Part shown: positions 1 to 8,476 of the stretch, in pieces
Layout: each line of letters starts with the position of its first letter
Position numbering within the stretch: position 1 is the first letter of the stretch
Assembly: GCA_943846655.1 (NCBI GenBank)
Contig: OX044352.1
Coordinates: forward strand, 186,001-250,000
DNA length: 64,000 bases
Direction of reading: 5' to 3'
Source: Porticoccus sp002390525
GTDB lineage: Bacteria > Pseudomonadota > Gammaproteobacteria > Pseudomonadales > Porticoccaceae
Notes under the pieces: generated by a model
Told to the model about the DNA's origin: nothing
The model's input: the letters and a program-made list of their open reading frames with translations, nothing else
The model's database searches: none
Translations under genes and position numbers: made by a program

Positions 1-2142
1 ACCGTAATAACCTTCTTTTAGGGCGTCAAACAAATTTGCAGCAGTGTGAGTTTCCCCATCATACTCAACCTCTTCATTACCCTTTACTTCAACAGAGGAA
101 CCATCCTCTAAACTGAACTGGTAAGTGGTGTTTTCTAAATCTTTTTCTGTCACCAATACACCCTGGAATGCTTCTGGATTAAATCGAAATGTTGTACAAC
201 CTTTTAATCCTTTTTCATAAGCGTAAAGATATATATCCTTGAAATCCTCAAAATTACAATCAGTAGGAACATTAATAGTCTTAGATATTGAAGAATCTAT
301 CCACTTTTGAGATGCTGCTTGAACGTCGACATGATTCTTTGGTTGAATATCTGCGCTAGAAACAAAATATTCAGGGAGGGTTTCTTCATCATTTTCTGCA
401 AAAGGCATAGCTGCTTGATTAATTAGCTCACGATAAGCTAATAGCTCATAAGAAAAAACGTCTACTTTTTCTTTAGATTTCTTGCCTTCTCTTATTACGT
501 TACGTGAGTAATGGTGTGCGAAACTTGGTTCGATGCCGTTACTAGCATTGTTTGCAAGCGACAGAGATATAGTCCCAGTTGGAGCAATAGATGAATGATG
601 GGTAAATCTACAGCCGACATCTGCAAGCTCTGCTACCAACTTTGGATCAATTTCTGCGATCTTTTCCATATATTGACTATATCGGGCATGCAGCAACTTA
701 CCTTTTATTCTTTCCCCTATAGATATACCATCTTTAGACATTTTTGGACATTTGCGAAGCATTGCCTCAGTTACCTCGAAGTCTTCGTCCATTATTGGCG
801 CAGGTCCCTTTTCTTTCGCTAAACTTAAGCCTGTACGCCAACCAGCTAAAGCTAACTCACGAGAGACTTCTTCTGTAAACACAAGTGACTCATCGGATCC
901 ATATGGCATAGTAAGCATTGTCATAGTGGAACCCAAACCCAAGAAACCCATTCCGTGGCGACGTTTATTCATAATCGCTTCTCGTTGGCCCTCAAGTGGC
1001 AAGCCATTAATTTCCACTACATTATCGAGCATACGTGTGAATACAGAGACTACTTCTCTATACCCATTCCAATCAAATTTAGCTTTCTCTGTGAAAGGAT
1101 CTTTAACGAACTTTGTTAGATTAATGGAACCCAATAAACAGCTTCCATATGGAGGGAGTGGTTGTTCACCACAAGGATTGGTTGCTCGAATGTCTTCACA
1201 AAACCAATTATTATTGTCTTGATTTACCTTATCAATTAAAATAAATCCTGGTTCTGCATAATCATATGTAGACGTCATGATTACATTCCATAGATGTTTG
1301 GCTTTTACACTTTTATATATCCTACATGCAATTAAGCCTTCCTTATTTGCAGCGTAACCTTTTAATGTTGGAAAATCCCTCCATAATAAATTGTCATCTT
1401 CCAGGCTAACCTCACCCTGATCTACTTCTTTCTGCAATACAGGGAAACTCAGTGGCCAATCTTCATCATTTTTTACAGCCTCCATAAAACCCTCTGTTAT
1501 CAAGAGCGACATATTGAACTGTCTAAGCCTTCCATCTTCGCGTTTAGCTTTTATGAAATCTACTACATCTGGATGACTCACGTCGAAGGTTGCCATTTGA
1601 GCACCGCGACGTCCGCCCGCAGACGAGACGGTGAAACACATTTTATCGAAAATATCCATGAAAGACAGCGGGCCTGAAGTATATGCTCCAGCACCAGAAA
1701 CGTATGCACCTTTTGGTCGCAAAGTCGAAAACTCATAACCAATACCACAACCTGCTTTTAGAGTGAGGCCAGCCTCTAAATTTTTATTGAGGATATCTAG
1801 CATAGAATCTTCTACAATTCCAGAAACAGTGCAGTTGATCGTCGAGGTTGCTGGCTTATGCTCTAAAGCACCCGCATTGGATATTATCCTGCCTGCAGGG
1901 ATTGCACCATTTCTTAAAGCCCATAAAAAACGCTCATACCAAGTTTCCCTTTTTCCTTTATCTTCAACTTCTGAAAGAGCTCTTGCTACACGCCTATAGG
2001 TTTCATCAATATTTTCATCAACTGGCTCGCCCTGTTTATTTTTTAACCTATACTTTTTATCCCAGATATCTGATGATGCGTCTTGAAGTTTGATATCTAT
2101 AATTTGTGATTTATCACCCGTCTGTATAGCTTCAATAGACAT
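1..2142 (-). CDS. nrdJ: Adenosylcobalamin-dependent (class II) ribonucleotide reductase, 3' end beyond the window
   Basis: It reduces ribonucleotides to deoxyribonucleotides using a B12-derived radical, so it works with or without oxygen. The frame is open from an ATG at 2142 to the window edge (714 codons), so the C-terminus is not visible. An early substrate-site cysteine lies in NCTVSG (about residue 104). The active-site motif NPCGEQ is near residue 322, followed by a PPYGSCLLGSINL block. AGGRRGAQMA and RRHGMGFLGLG are further family-like stretches. These features and the lack of any nrdA/nrdB partner point to NrdJ rather than class I or III. A purine-rich AAGGGA stretch precedes the ATG. 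The upstream spacer carries a paired NrdR-type site, so NrdR repression is likely. Confidence 0.93.
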   Translation of the reverse strand, partial: MSIEAIQTGDKSQIIDIKLQDASSDIWDKKYRLKNKQGEPVDENIDETYRRVARALSEVEDKGKRETWYERFLWALRNGAIPAGRIISNAGALEHKPATSTINCTVSGIVEDSMLDILNKNLEAGLTLKAGCGIGYEFSTLRPKGAYVSGAGAYTSGPLSFMDIFDKMCFTVSSAGGRRGAQMATFDVSHPDVVDFIKAKREDGRLRQFNMSLLITEGFMEAVKNDEDWPLSFPVLQKEVDQGEVSLEDDNLLWRDFPTLKGYAANKEGLIACRIYKSVKAKHLWNVIMTSTYDYAEPGFILIDKVNQDNNNWFCEDIRATNPCGEQPLPPYGSCLLGSINLTKFVKDPFTEKAKFDWNGYREVVSVFTRMLDNVVEINGLPLEGQREAIMNKRRHGMGFLGLGSTMTMLTMPYGSDESLVFTEEVSRELALAGWRTGLSLAKEKGPAPIMDEDFEVTEAMLRKCPKMSKDGISIGERIKGKLLHARYSQYMEKIAEIDPKLVAELADVGCRFTHHSSIAPTGTISLSLANNASNGIEPSFAHHYSRNVIREGKKSKEKVDVFSYELLAYRELINQAAMPFAENDEETLPEYFVSSADIQPKNHVDVQAASQKWIDSSISKTINVPTDCNFEDFKDIYLYAYEKGLKGCTTFRFNPEAFQGVLVTEKDLENTTYQFSLEDGSSVEVKGNEEVEYDGETHTAANLFDALKEGYYG

Positions 2143-2284
2143 AATATTTAGATTTCCCTTTATTTTGGTACTTCATGGTATTGTTTAGTGTATTTTCTGT
2201 TCAGCTTTTATTAAAAGCGATAGACTGTTAATCATAATTTGTATGAAATTTTTTAAACATAAAATAATGTAATCAATTTCGATT

Positions 2285-2332
2285 ATACAAGATATAGTGT
2301 TAGTTTCCAGAAAAAAACACTACAGGTTGTAT
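2285..2332 (-). promoter_or_regulatory. Tandem NrdR-box operator upstream of nrdJ
   Basis: Two 16-bp sites resemble the NrdR box acaCwAtATaTwGtgt. Box 1 at 2285-2300 matches 14 of 16 positions and box 2 at 2317-2332 matches 12 of 16. Their starts are 32 bp apart, the three-helical-turn spacing known for paired NrdR boxes. They lie about 145 bp upstream of the nrdJ start. The matches are read directly from the sequence; control by NrdR is inferred, and the nrdR gene is not in this window. Confidence 0.7.
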
Positions 2333-2557
2333 CATAAAAAAATTTATAATTTTTTAATCCATATATATTTTGATTTTCTATTTCAAGCTATAACAAACAA
2401 TAACTTACAGGGGGCCTGAAACCAATTGGTGCTTATTTTGTGCCAAACAAACCACTACAAAATGACCAATATGAATTTATCGGTCAGAAAAATTTTTTAT
2501 TCTAGGAATGGGAAATCTTATTTTTCTAAATTGATAACTAGAAGTCTTTGGCAGATA

Positions 2558-2592
2558 GAAAATAATAAAGCCTCCCCAGATGAAGGTGGGCT
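2558..2592 (-). terminator. Rho-independent terminator after scoAB
   Basis: On the minus strand AGCCCACC, a 7-nt loop and GGGGAGGCT form a stem with one mismatch and one wobble pair, followed by TTATTATTTT. It starts about 20 nt after the scoB stop and would end the scoA-scoB transcript before the nrdJ control region. Confidence 0.55.
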
Positions 2593-2613
2593 AGATATCT
2601 TATTGGTTAAAAC

Positions 2614-3270
2614 CTAAAACTTCATTTCTGGAACATTTTGTGGGACGACCAGAGCACCAGCAGTTTTTTCAACAATTTCTTCAACAGATACTCCTGGAGC
2701 GCGCTCTATTAGGTGGAATTTACCTTCACGTATTTCTAAATATGCCAGATCAGTCAAAACCTGCTTAATACATCCTGCTCCAGTTAAAGGAAGTGAACAA
2801 TTTGATAACAATTTAGAATTACCATACTTGTCCGCATGCGTCATCATAACAACTATGTTATCAGCACCGGCTACCAGGTCCATAGCTCCACCCATGCCTT
2901 TTATAAGCTTTCCAGGAATCATCCATGAAGCGATATTTCCAGAAGAATCAACTTCAAAAGCACCGAGGACGGTTAAGTCGACATGACCACCTCTTATCAT
3001 TGCGAAAGATTCAGATGAAGAAAAAATTGATGCACCAGTAGCTGTAGTTACTGTTTGTTTTCCTGCATTAATTAGGTCTGCATCAACTTCATCTTCTGTT
3101 GGGAAAGGGCCCATGCCAAGCAGACCATTTTCAGACTGCAACATAACTTCCATTCCATCTGGAACGTGATTTGCAACAAGTGTTGGTATTCCAATACCCA
3201 AATTAACGTAGTAGCCATCCTGGAGCTCACGAGCAACTCGAATAGCCATTTGATCTCGAGAAAGTGACAT
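2614..3270 (-). CDS. scoB: Succinyl-CoA:3-ketoacid CoA-transferase, subunit B
   Basis: Beta subunit of the enzyme that moves CoA from succinyl-CoA to acetoacetate, opening ketone-body carbon to thiolysis. The 218-aa length and the N-terminal block with GYYVNLGIGIPTLVANH are typical of the family. The catalytic glutamate sits in QSENGLLG (about residues 46-53). The middle contains a GGAMDLVAGA glycine-rich segment. The ATG has a GGAGA ribosome site 8 nt upstream. It follows scoA after 14 nt, so the two are co-transcribed, and a terminator-like hairpin follows. AtoA is a close relative with a short-chain fatty-acid role; substrate cannot be settled from sequence. Confidence 0.9.
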   Translation of the reverse strand: MSLSRDQMAIRVARELQDGYYVNLGIGIPTLVANHVPDGMEVMLQSENGLLGMGPFPTEDEVDADLINAGKQTVTTATGASIFSSSESFAMIRGGHVDLTVLGAFEVDSSGNIASWMIPGKLIKGMGGAMDLVAGADNIVVMMTHADKYGNSKLLSNCSLPLTGAGCIKQVLTDLAYLEIREGKFHLIERAPGVSVEEIVEKTAGALVVPQNVPEMKF

Positions 3271-3284
3271 TATTATTTCTCCGA

Positions 3285-3986
3285 TTAGTTTTCGCGTACA
3301 GTACGCAATTCGATACGTTTCTCAAACGTTCCTTGTATTAAACGATCAACATAAATCCCAGGAGTATGCACATGCATTGGATCCAGCTCCCCGGGCTCAA
3401 CAATCTCTTCGACTTCCAAGACTGTTATTTTTCCAGCTGTTGCAGCCATAGGATTAAAATTCATAGCGGTATGACGATAGATGGCATTACCAAAGCGATC
3501 CGCTTTCCAAGCCTTAACAATTGCGAAGTCACCCGTAATAGACTCCTCAAGTATATACTTGCGTCCATCAAATTCACGAACATCTTTACCTTTAGCTATA
3601 TCTGTACCACACCCAGTAGCTGTATAAAAAGCAGGTATTCCAGCACCACCTGCACGCATTTTTTCTGCCAACGTACCCTGTGGAGTCAGCTCTACCTCTA
3701 ATTGTCCCGAAAGTAGCTGCTCCTCAAACATCTTATTTTCTCCTACGTAAGAGGAGACCATTTTCTTAATTTGGTGATCGTCCAAAAGCACCCCAAGACC
3801 AAGACCATCGCAACCACAATTATTAGAGATAATCGTCAACTCTTTAGTACCCATTTTTTTTATTTCTTTGATCAAATTCTCAGGTATACCGCAGATACCG
3901 AAGCCGCCCGCAATCACTGTCATTCCATCTGTGAGCCCTTTCATCGCCTCTTCGTAGGTGTTAACCACCTTATCGAAACCTGCCAT
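3285..3986 (-). CDS. scoA: Succinyl-CoA:3-ketoacid CoA-transferase, subunit A
   Basis: Alpha subunit of the two-subunit CoA-transferase, first gene of the scoA-scoB pair. At 233 aa it has the usual length. The N-terminal half contains the CoA-transferase glycine loop GGFGICGIPENL (about residues 27-38) and a NNCG motif further on. The C-terminal half has MAATAGKITVLEVEEIVEPG, characteristic of this subunit. The ATG is preceded by AAGGAG at good spacing. The neighbouring upstream genes (DUF2288, flavoprotein) are not obviously related, so it looks like a stand-alone two-gene operon for acetoacetate or 3-oxoacid use. Confidence 0.9.
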   Translation of the reverse strand: MAGFDKVVNTYEEAMKGLTDGMTVIAGGFGICGIPENLIKEIKKMGTKELTIISNNCGCDGLGLGVLLDDHQIKKMVSSYVGENKMFEEQLLSGQLEVELTPQGTLAEKMRAGGAGIPAFYTATGCGTDIAKGKDVREFDGRKYILEESITGDFAIVKAWKADRFGNAIYRHTAMNFNPMAATAGKITVLEVEEIVEPGELDPMHVHTPGIYVDRLIQGTFEKRIELRTVREN

Positions 3987-4125
3987 GAGACTATACTCCT
4001 TTTATTTTAATTTCTTATTATTCTAGGATACAAAACCCAGTATTTTTAAAAACATTGCGAAGGATCCTACATGAGACGAGATTTATCAAGATTAAAATTC
4101 CTTTTCATCAATTTTAATTTTTTTC

Positions 4126-4419
4126 TTAGGAATGAGAACCCTCAATTGGTTGCACTAAAACCCAAGGTTTTATAACTACAGACCACAATATTATGTCATC
4201 CTCAAGCCATGATTGGGCTTGCTGATCGCTTACTCTACAAACCATGTTGTCTGACATCCATTCTTCAATTTGAATTTTATTATCCAAGTAAATCTCCAAA
4301 CCTACATCGATCAAATCTAATTTAGAGGATACATAAATGACTGTACCATTAGCAAAGAACACCTCTAACTCTTTCCAAGAAATTTTAGCTGTCTGAGTAT
4401 TTAATTCATTTCGATCCAT
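4126..4419 (-). CDS. DUF2288 family protein
   Basis: A 97-aa protein of unknown function that I recognise as DUF2288 from its pattern: an N-terminal TAKISWKELEVFFANG segment, a central VSSKLDLIDVG, and a C-terminal RVSDQQAQSWLEDD followed by a tryptophan-rich PWVLVQP end. It has no signal peptide or membrane segment and should be cytosolic. I place the start at the ATG at 4419 rather than at the in-frame TTG 12 nt upstream. It reads in the same direction as its neighbours with spacers of 68 and 139 nt, so co-transcription is uncertain. Function is unknown. Confidence 0.75.
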   Translation of the reverse strand: MDRNELNTQTAKISWKELEVFFANGTVIYVSSKLDLIDVGLEIYLDNKIQIEEWMSDNMVCRVSDQQAQSWLEDDIILWSVVIKPWVLVQPIEGSHS

Positions 4420-4487
4420 TCTATAATCCAAAAATGATTATTTAAAATATATTTTTCGATTCTCAAAGTATGAAGATTATCAGAAAT

Positions 4488-5672
4488 CTAAATAACCTTT
4501 CCTGCAACATAGCCAGATGCCCATGCCCACTGAAAATTAAAGCCTCCAAGATGGCCAGTCACATCTAATACTTCACCAATAAAATATAAATCCTTTTTTA
4601 TCTTACTTTCCATTGTCTTAGACGAAATATCAGAAGTATCAACCCCTCCCAATGTAACCTCAGCGGTGCGGTAGCCCTCAGTTCCAGATGGCCTTAATTT
4701 CCAGTTATGGATTTTATCAGAAAGATCTTTTAATAATAGATCTGGAAGTTCAGCAATTGGTGTCTCTTTTCTTTCTGGCCACCAAAGATTTTGGATCTCG
4801 AGGACTAATTTTTTTGGTAAAAATGGGTATAAAATTGATCTTAAAAGTATCTTTGGTTGCTTTTGTTTTTGTTCTAATAAAAGCTTCATACAATCCATTG
4901 AAGGCATAAGATTAATTTCTATTTCATCGCCCTCCTTCCAATAGCTAGATATTTGAAGCACTGCTGGCCCACTTAGACCGCGATGTGTAAATAATATATT
5001 TTCATAGAATTCATATTTATTTAAAGAAAGGCGGGCATATAAAGATATCCCAGATAGTTTTTCTGATATCAACTTAAATTTATCTGTAAATACAAAAGGC
5101 ACCAAAGCAGGCCGAAGTGAAGTGATTTTATGCCCAAACATTTTTGCTATTTCGTAACCAAAATCAGTGCCACCTAATGTTGGCACAGAGAGCCCCCCGG
5201 TTGCTATAGCTAGTGACTTAGCTTTAAATTTCTCATTACAGGTTTCAATTATGAATTGCTCTTTATGTTCATATTTTTTAATCGTACAGTTTGTTTTTAT
5301 TGTAACTTGAGATTTTTTAGCCTCAGCAAGCAACATATTCAAGATATCTTTTGATGAATTATCGCAAAATAATTGACCGGAAGCTTTTTCATGATAACTA
5401 ATATCATACCTTCTAACTAATTCTATAAAATCATTTTTGGTATAACGATTAAGAGCTGACTTACAAAATTTTGAATTGTTTGATAAAAACTTATCTGCAT
5501 CCATATAAAGATTAGTGAAGTTACAGCGACCACCGCCAGACATGAGTATTTTTTTACCGGGCCTATTCGATGTTTCCAAAATTAAGACTCTGCGACCACG
5601 CTTTCCAGCTGTAATGGCGCACATTAAACCGGCAGCGCCAGCACCTATTATTATTACATCCCATGCATCCAA
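4488..5672 (-). CDS. HI0933/YhiN-family FAD-dependent oxidoreductase
   Basis: A flavoprotein of the HI0933/YhiN family (BaiN-like). Its physiological substrate is not established. The N-terminal Rossmann motif VIIIGAGAAGLMCA binds the FAD ADP moiety, with an acidic end of strand 2 (LILE). GGGRCNFTN and, near the C-terminus, GEVLDVTGHLGGFNFQWAW are family hallmarks. Length (394 aa) is normal. The start is chosen as TTG at 5672 because a perfect GGAGG lies 5 nt upstream of it, while the ATG 12 nt further up overlaps that GGAGG and has no ribosome site of its own. No partner gene is evident. Confidence 0.85.
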   Translation of the reverse strand: MDAWDVIIIGAGAAGLMCAITAGKRGRRVLILETSNRPGKKILMSGGGRCNFTNLYMDADKFLSNNSKFCKSALNRYTKNDFIELVRRYDISYHEKASGQLFCDNSSKDILNMLLAEAKKSQVTIKTNCTIKKYEHKEQFIIETCNEKFKAKSLAIATGGLSVPTLGGTDFGYEIAKMFGHKITSLRPALVPFVFTDKFKLISEKLSGISLYARLSLNKYEFYENILFTHRGLSGPAVLQISSYWKEGDEIEINLMPSMDCMKLLLEQKQKQPKILLRSILYPFLPKKLVLEIQNLWWPERKETPIAELPDLLLKDLSDKIHNWKLRPSGTEGYRTAEVTLGGVDTSDISSKTMESKIKKDLYFIGEVLDVTGHLGGFNFQWAWASGYVAGKVI

Positions 5673-5677
5673 AAAAA

Positions 5678-5682
5678 CCTCC
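5678..5682 (-). promoter_or_regulatory. Ribosome-binding site that fixes a TTG start
   Basis: A full GGAGG on the minus strand sits 5 nt before the TTG at 5672 and overlaps the alternative ATG at 5684, so it favours the TTG start of the HI0933-like flavoprotein. Confidence 0.6.
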
Positions 5683-5773
5683 ATAAAAAAATATTATTAC
5701 CTAATGAAATATCAGTAAATTGTTTGAAAATTCTATTTTCTATATTATTGAAAACTCTGATGTAAATATTCGT

Positions 5774-6043
5774 TTAGCTTTTAGTGTCGCTGATCATTGA
5801 TATTTTTTGGCTTCTATTTAAAGATTTTATTTCAGCTTCACGTTTAGATGCGCTACTTCGATCATGTCCATGCTCTAAATAAACTATTTTTTTTGGCCTT
5901 CTACCATGAAAATATCTAGCTCCCCCTTTGCAACTCAAATGCTGCTGGAATCGACGCTCTAGATCAGTAGTGATTCCCGTATAAAGAGATTCGTCACTAG
6001 ACAAAATAATGTAAACGTACCAGTTTTTTTCAGATTTAAGCAT
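5774..6043 (-). CDS. GIY-YIG nuclease-fold protein (UPF0213/YhbQ family)
   Basis: A single-domain GIY-YIG protein of 89 aa. The N-terminal WYVYIILSSDESLYTGIT supplies the two halves of the GIY-YIG motif, here as YVY and YTG. The arginine of DLERRFQQH and a downstream glutamate (REAEIKSL) fit the nuclease core. Homologues are small DNA-cleaving or repair-linked proteins whose role is poorly defined. The chosen ATG at 6043 overlaps the stop of the SprT-like gene as TAATG, implying translational coupling; an ATG 6 nt upstream is a possible alternative. Confidence 0.85.
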   Translation of the reverse strand: MLKSEKNWYVYIILSSDESLYTGITTDLERRFQQHLSCKGGARYFHGRRPKKIVYLEHGHDRSSASKREAEIKSLNRSQKISMISDTKS

Positions 6044-6630
6044 TAACATTCCATTGAGAAGTTAAGCTTAGCGTAGCATTTTGTACAAAAATAACTAGCC
6101 TGGTTATTTGAGCATTTATTGTGTCTACGAATTCCTAATTGGTGAGTCATGCAGCTACAACGATATATGAATTTTCTAGATTTGCGGGTCGGTATTCCTT
6201 TCATATCAAAATCAACAGTCACAGCATTGTTTGCTCCAAAATGCTGCATAATAGATTTCCATTCCTGGCCATGAGGCCTCAATTTTTTTCCATAAATACA
6301 TCTGGCTAAATAATGCGCTACCTCATGCGGAACAGTAGTCATGAAGTTTTCCTCATAATGTTTAGCAAAAATCCAAGGGTTATAACGGATGATCCCTAGC
6401 TTATCTTTTTTGTTAACAGCCAAAGACTTCCATCTATACATACCTGCGCTTCTACCACTCAAGTTAAATAAGACGGGAATCAAATCAAACTTTTTATTAA
6501 ACAATTGTGAGCCGGTTTGGATATAATGATAGGTATGTTTGATAACATCTTGCTGCATTTTCCAACTTATTGGAGTAATTATGTCTTTAGTTTTCTTTAA
6601 TGATAAATCAGCATTAGATAAATTAGGCAT
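6043..6630 (-). CDS. SprT-like zinc metalloprotease
   Basis: A SprT/Spartan-type protein of 195 aa. The zinc-protease motif HEVAHYLA is followed by PHGQEWKSIMQHFG, which supplies the third ligand region. A C-terminal zinc ribbon (CSCMTH ... CTKC) completes the family layout. Eukaryotic Spartan cleaves DNA-protein crosslinks; the bacterial SprT role is less clear. It is coupled to the downstream GIY-YIG gene by a 1-nt overlap, so the two may act together on DNA. The ATG at 6630 is preferred over an adjacent TTG. It diverges from the RNase AM gene across a 67-nt spacer. Confidence 0.88.
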   Translation of the reverse strand: MPNLSNADLSLKKTKDIITPISWKMQQDVIKHTYHYIQTGSQLFNKKFDLIPVLFNLSGRSAGMYRWKSLAVNKKDKLGIIRYNPWIFAKHYEENFMTTVPHEVAHYLARCIYGKKLRPHGQEWKSIMQHFGANNAVTVDFDMKGIPTRKSRKFIYRCSCMTHQLGIRRHNKCSNNQASYFCTKCYAKLNFSMEC

Positions 6631-6697
6631 CAAATTAGCTCGAAATTTACAGTATTAAAATTATCTGTATGATAACTCTTAAATGCGCTGGAAAAAA

Positions 6698-7532
6698 ATG
6701 TCTAATTCTATGATATACGATTTACATTCACATACTAACCTCTCAGATGGATTACTTGATCCTACAGAGCTAATTGATAGAGCTATAACAATGGGGGTAG
6801 GTACCCTAGCGATAACAGATCATGATACTATCTCGGCTTTTGAACACATAGATATAAAAAATAATCATTCGATTAAAATTATCCCAGGAGTAGAATTTTC
6901 TACAAGCTGGAAAAAAATCAATGTACATATTCTCGGACTAAATCTGCAGCTTGAAAGTGCTGCCTTAAAAGAGGGGGTCAGCTTTCAAAAAGAAGCAAGA
7001 TCACGAAGAGCAATTATGATTGCTGAGAAGCTAAACGATATAGGATTTAAGGAATCTCTTAGAAGGGGTATTTAACATAGCTAAAAGTGAAAATATTGGG
7101 CGTCCCCACTTTGCGCAATATCTAGTAAACATTGGCGCTGTTAATAATATTGATCAAGCTTTTAGGAAGTATCTTGGTGCAGGAAAGCCTGGCGATATTA
7201 AGAACTTATGGGCAGATCTCCCCCAGATCGTTACATGGATTCGAGAGGCTGGAGGAACTGCAGTGCTTGCTCACCCTAAAAAATATAAGTTAACTAGCAC
7301 TAAGCTTAAGAATTTACTAGATGATTTTATAATAGCTGGAGGCCAAGCAATCGAGGTTATTTCTGGTAATCAAAATCCAGAAATCACACAAGATTTAGCT
7401 AGCCTATGTTTAGAAAAAAATTTACTCGCATCATGTGGATCTGACTTCCATAGACCCGGAGAAGCGTGGGCTGAGCTTGGTCATATTTCCAGGCTCCCAT
7501 CATCTTGTAAACCTGTGTGGAATAACTGGTAG
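6698..7532 (+). pseudogene. rnaAM: PHP-domain RNase AM (YciV/TrpH family), disrupted by a +1 frameshift
   Basis: The family contains PHP-domain 5'-3' exonucleases; E. coli RNase AM matures the 5' ends of rRNAs. The first part reads YDLHSHTNLSDG, ITDHDT and PGVEFST, three PHP metal-site motifs. It stops at 7073-7075. The reading then continues in the next frame with RPHFAQYLV, GGTAVLAHP and CGSDFHRPGEAW up to a stop at 7530-7532. Removing one base around 7052-7058 (TCTCTTA) joins the halves with the same residue count as E. coli YciV as I recall it. The start is set at ATG 6698 to match family N-termini. It may be a true pseudogene, a sequencing error or recoding. Confidence 0.85.
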
Positions 7533-7590
7533 TACTGACGAACGCCAATATAAGTGTTATACTAAAGTTTATATAATACGGTGACAAATT

Positions 7591-7908
7591 GTGGATAAAA
7601 TACCTTCAAAAGCAGATCTAAGAGACGAGCTCCAGCGACAGATAGATGCATTTACCTGCCAAGGAGGAACTATTCAACAAATAGATAAAGGTGTTACTGG
7701 GCGAGAAAGTCCACAAGCAAGCTTGAAAACTCCACTATTTAACGAACCAAAAGTAGATCGCACTCCAATGACAGAGGTAATTGCAGCTATCGACTCAAGA
7801 AAACAAACAAAAGTAAACTCAAAAAAAACAGCTAAAAACTCGGCTAAAGAAAAAATAATATATGACGATTTTGGTCAGCCAGTGCGAAAAGTATGGACAA
7901 ATTCCTAA
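7591..7908 (+). CDS. Small charged protein, possibly SutA-like
   Basis: A 105-aa protein starting at GTG. I do not recognise it with certainty. The segment RQIDAFTCQGGTIQQID (about residues 16-32) resembles the helix plus GG-V-x-x-I motif of SutA, a small RNA-polymerase-binding regulator of Pseudomonas, and of related gammaproteobacterial small proteins. The middle is low-complexity and lysine/serine-rich and probably disordered; the C-terminus ends in a hydrophobic IIYDDFGQPVRKVW. A TATAAT lies at 7572-7577, but I see no good -35. It has no membrane segment. A nucleic-acid or polymerase-associated role is only a guess. Confidence 0.55.
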   Translation: MDKIPSKADLRDELQRQIDAFTCQGGTIQQIDKGVTGRESPQASLKTPLFNEPKVDRTPMTEVIAAIDSRKQTKVNSKKTAKNSAKEKIIYDDFGQPVRKVWTNS

Positions 7909-7947
7909 AATTCAATCCTTACATCAGATTTATTAAAACTCCAGAAA

Positions 7948-8430
7948 TTGATAGTTAACTTCGGCATATATACTGATTTTTTAGACACCCCTATTGGGGT
8001 AATTAAAATACAGGCTACACGTTATGGGATAGTAAAAGTTACATTCAGTGACCAGAAAGAATATTCCTTTTCAAGCAGTCTGACCCTCAAGTGCAAAAAA
8101 CAACTAACAGAGTATTTTCTAGGAAAACGAAAGAAGTTCTCGTTACCTTTAGACATTCAAGGAACTAATTTTCAAAATTCAATATGGGATGAGACGCAAA
8201 ATATTGGTTTCGGCTCATGTGTCACCTATAAAGATATAGCAGATTCTGTAAAAAGGCCAAATGCTGCACGTGCTGTTGGCAACGCTTTAAACAAAAATCC
8301 TATTAGTATAATTATTCCTTGTCATAGGGTTACTAGGCAAAATGGGAGCTCGATACATTACTCTGGTGGATTAAAAAAGAAATTTTGGTTGATCGACTAT
8401 GAAGCTTATATTAGAAAGACATTAGCCTAA
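7948..8430 (+). CDS. ogt: Methylated-DNA--protein-cysteine methyltransferase
   Basis: It repairs O6-alkylguanine by moving the alkyl group onto its own cysteine, a single-use reaction. The acceptor lies in IIPCHRVTR (about residues 119-127). The helix-turn-helix region contains GSCVTYKDIADSV, and the asparagine hinge is in ARAVGNALNKNP. Length (160 aa) fits Ogt rather than the larger Ada. The only in-frame start near the family N-terminus is TTG at 7948, so the first residues are uncertain. It lies close to other nucleic-acid maintenance genes. Confidence 0.9.
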   Translation: MIVNFGIYTDFLDTPIGVIKIQATRYGIVKVTFSDQKEYSFSSSLTLKCKKQLTEYFLGKRKKFSLPLDIQGTNFQNSIWDETQNIGFGSCVTYKDIADSVKRPNAARAVGNALNKNPISIIIPCHRVTRQNGSSIHYSGGLKKKFWLIDYEAYIRKTLA

Positions 8431-8476
8431 GTGTGTGTTATAAATAGATATATTTTATTAAAAAGCAGCTCATATA

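Larger units (their letters stand above)
2143..2613. other. Gene-poor spacer between nrdJ and scoB
   Basis: This 471-nt AT-rich spacer holds the nrdJ control region (paired NrdR-type boxes at 2285-2332) and, at its scoB side, a terminator-like hairpin. I see no B12-box-like sequence and no cobalamin riboswitch. A 63-codon open frame on the plus strand runs through the terminator hairpin and does not look like a protein; I do not call it. Confidence 0.6.

Noticed and set aside
2143..2613. Cobalamin riboswitch upstream of nrdJ
   Set aside because: No B12-box-like sequence or matching paired elements were found on the minus strand.
2426..2617. 63-codon open frame on the plus strand near scoB
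   Set aside because: It runs through the scoAB terminator hairpin into the scoB stop, has no recognisable motif and no ribosome site.
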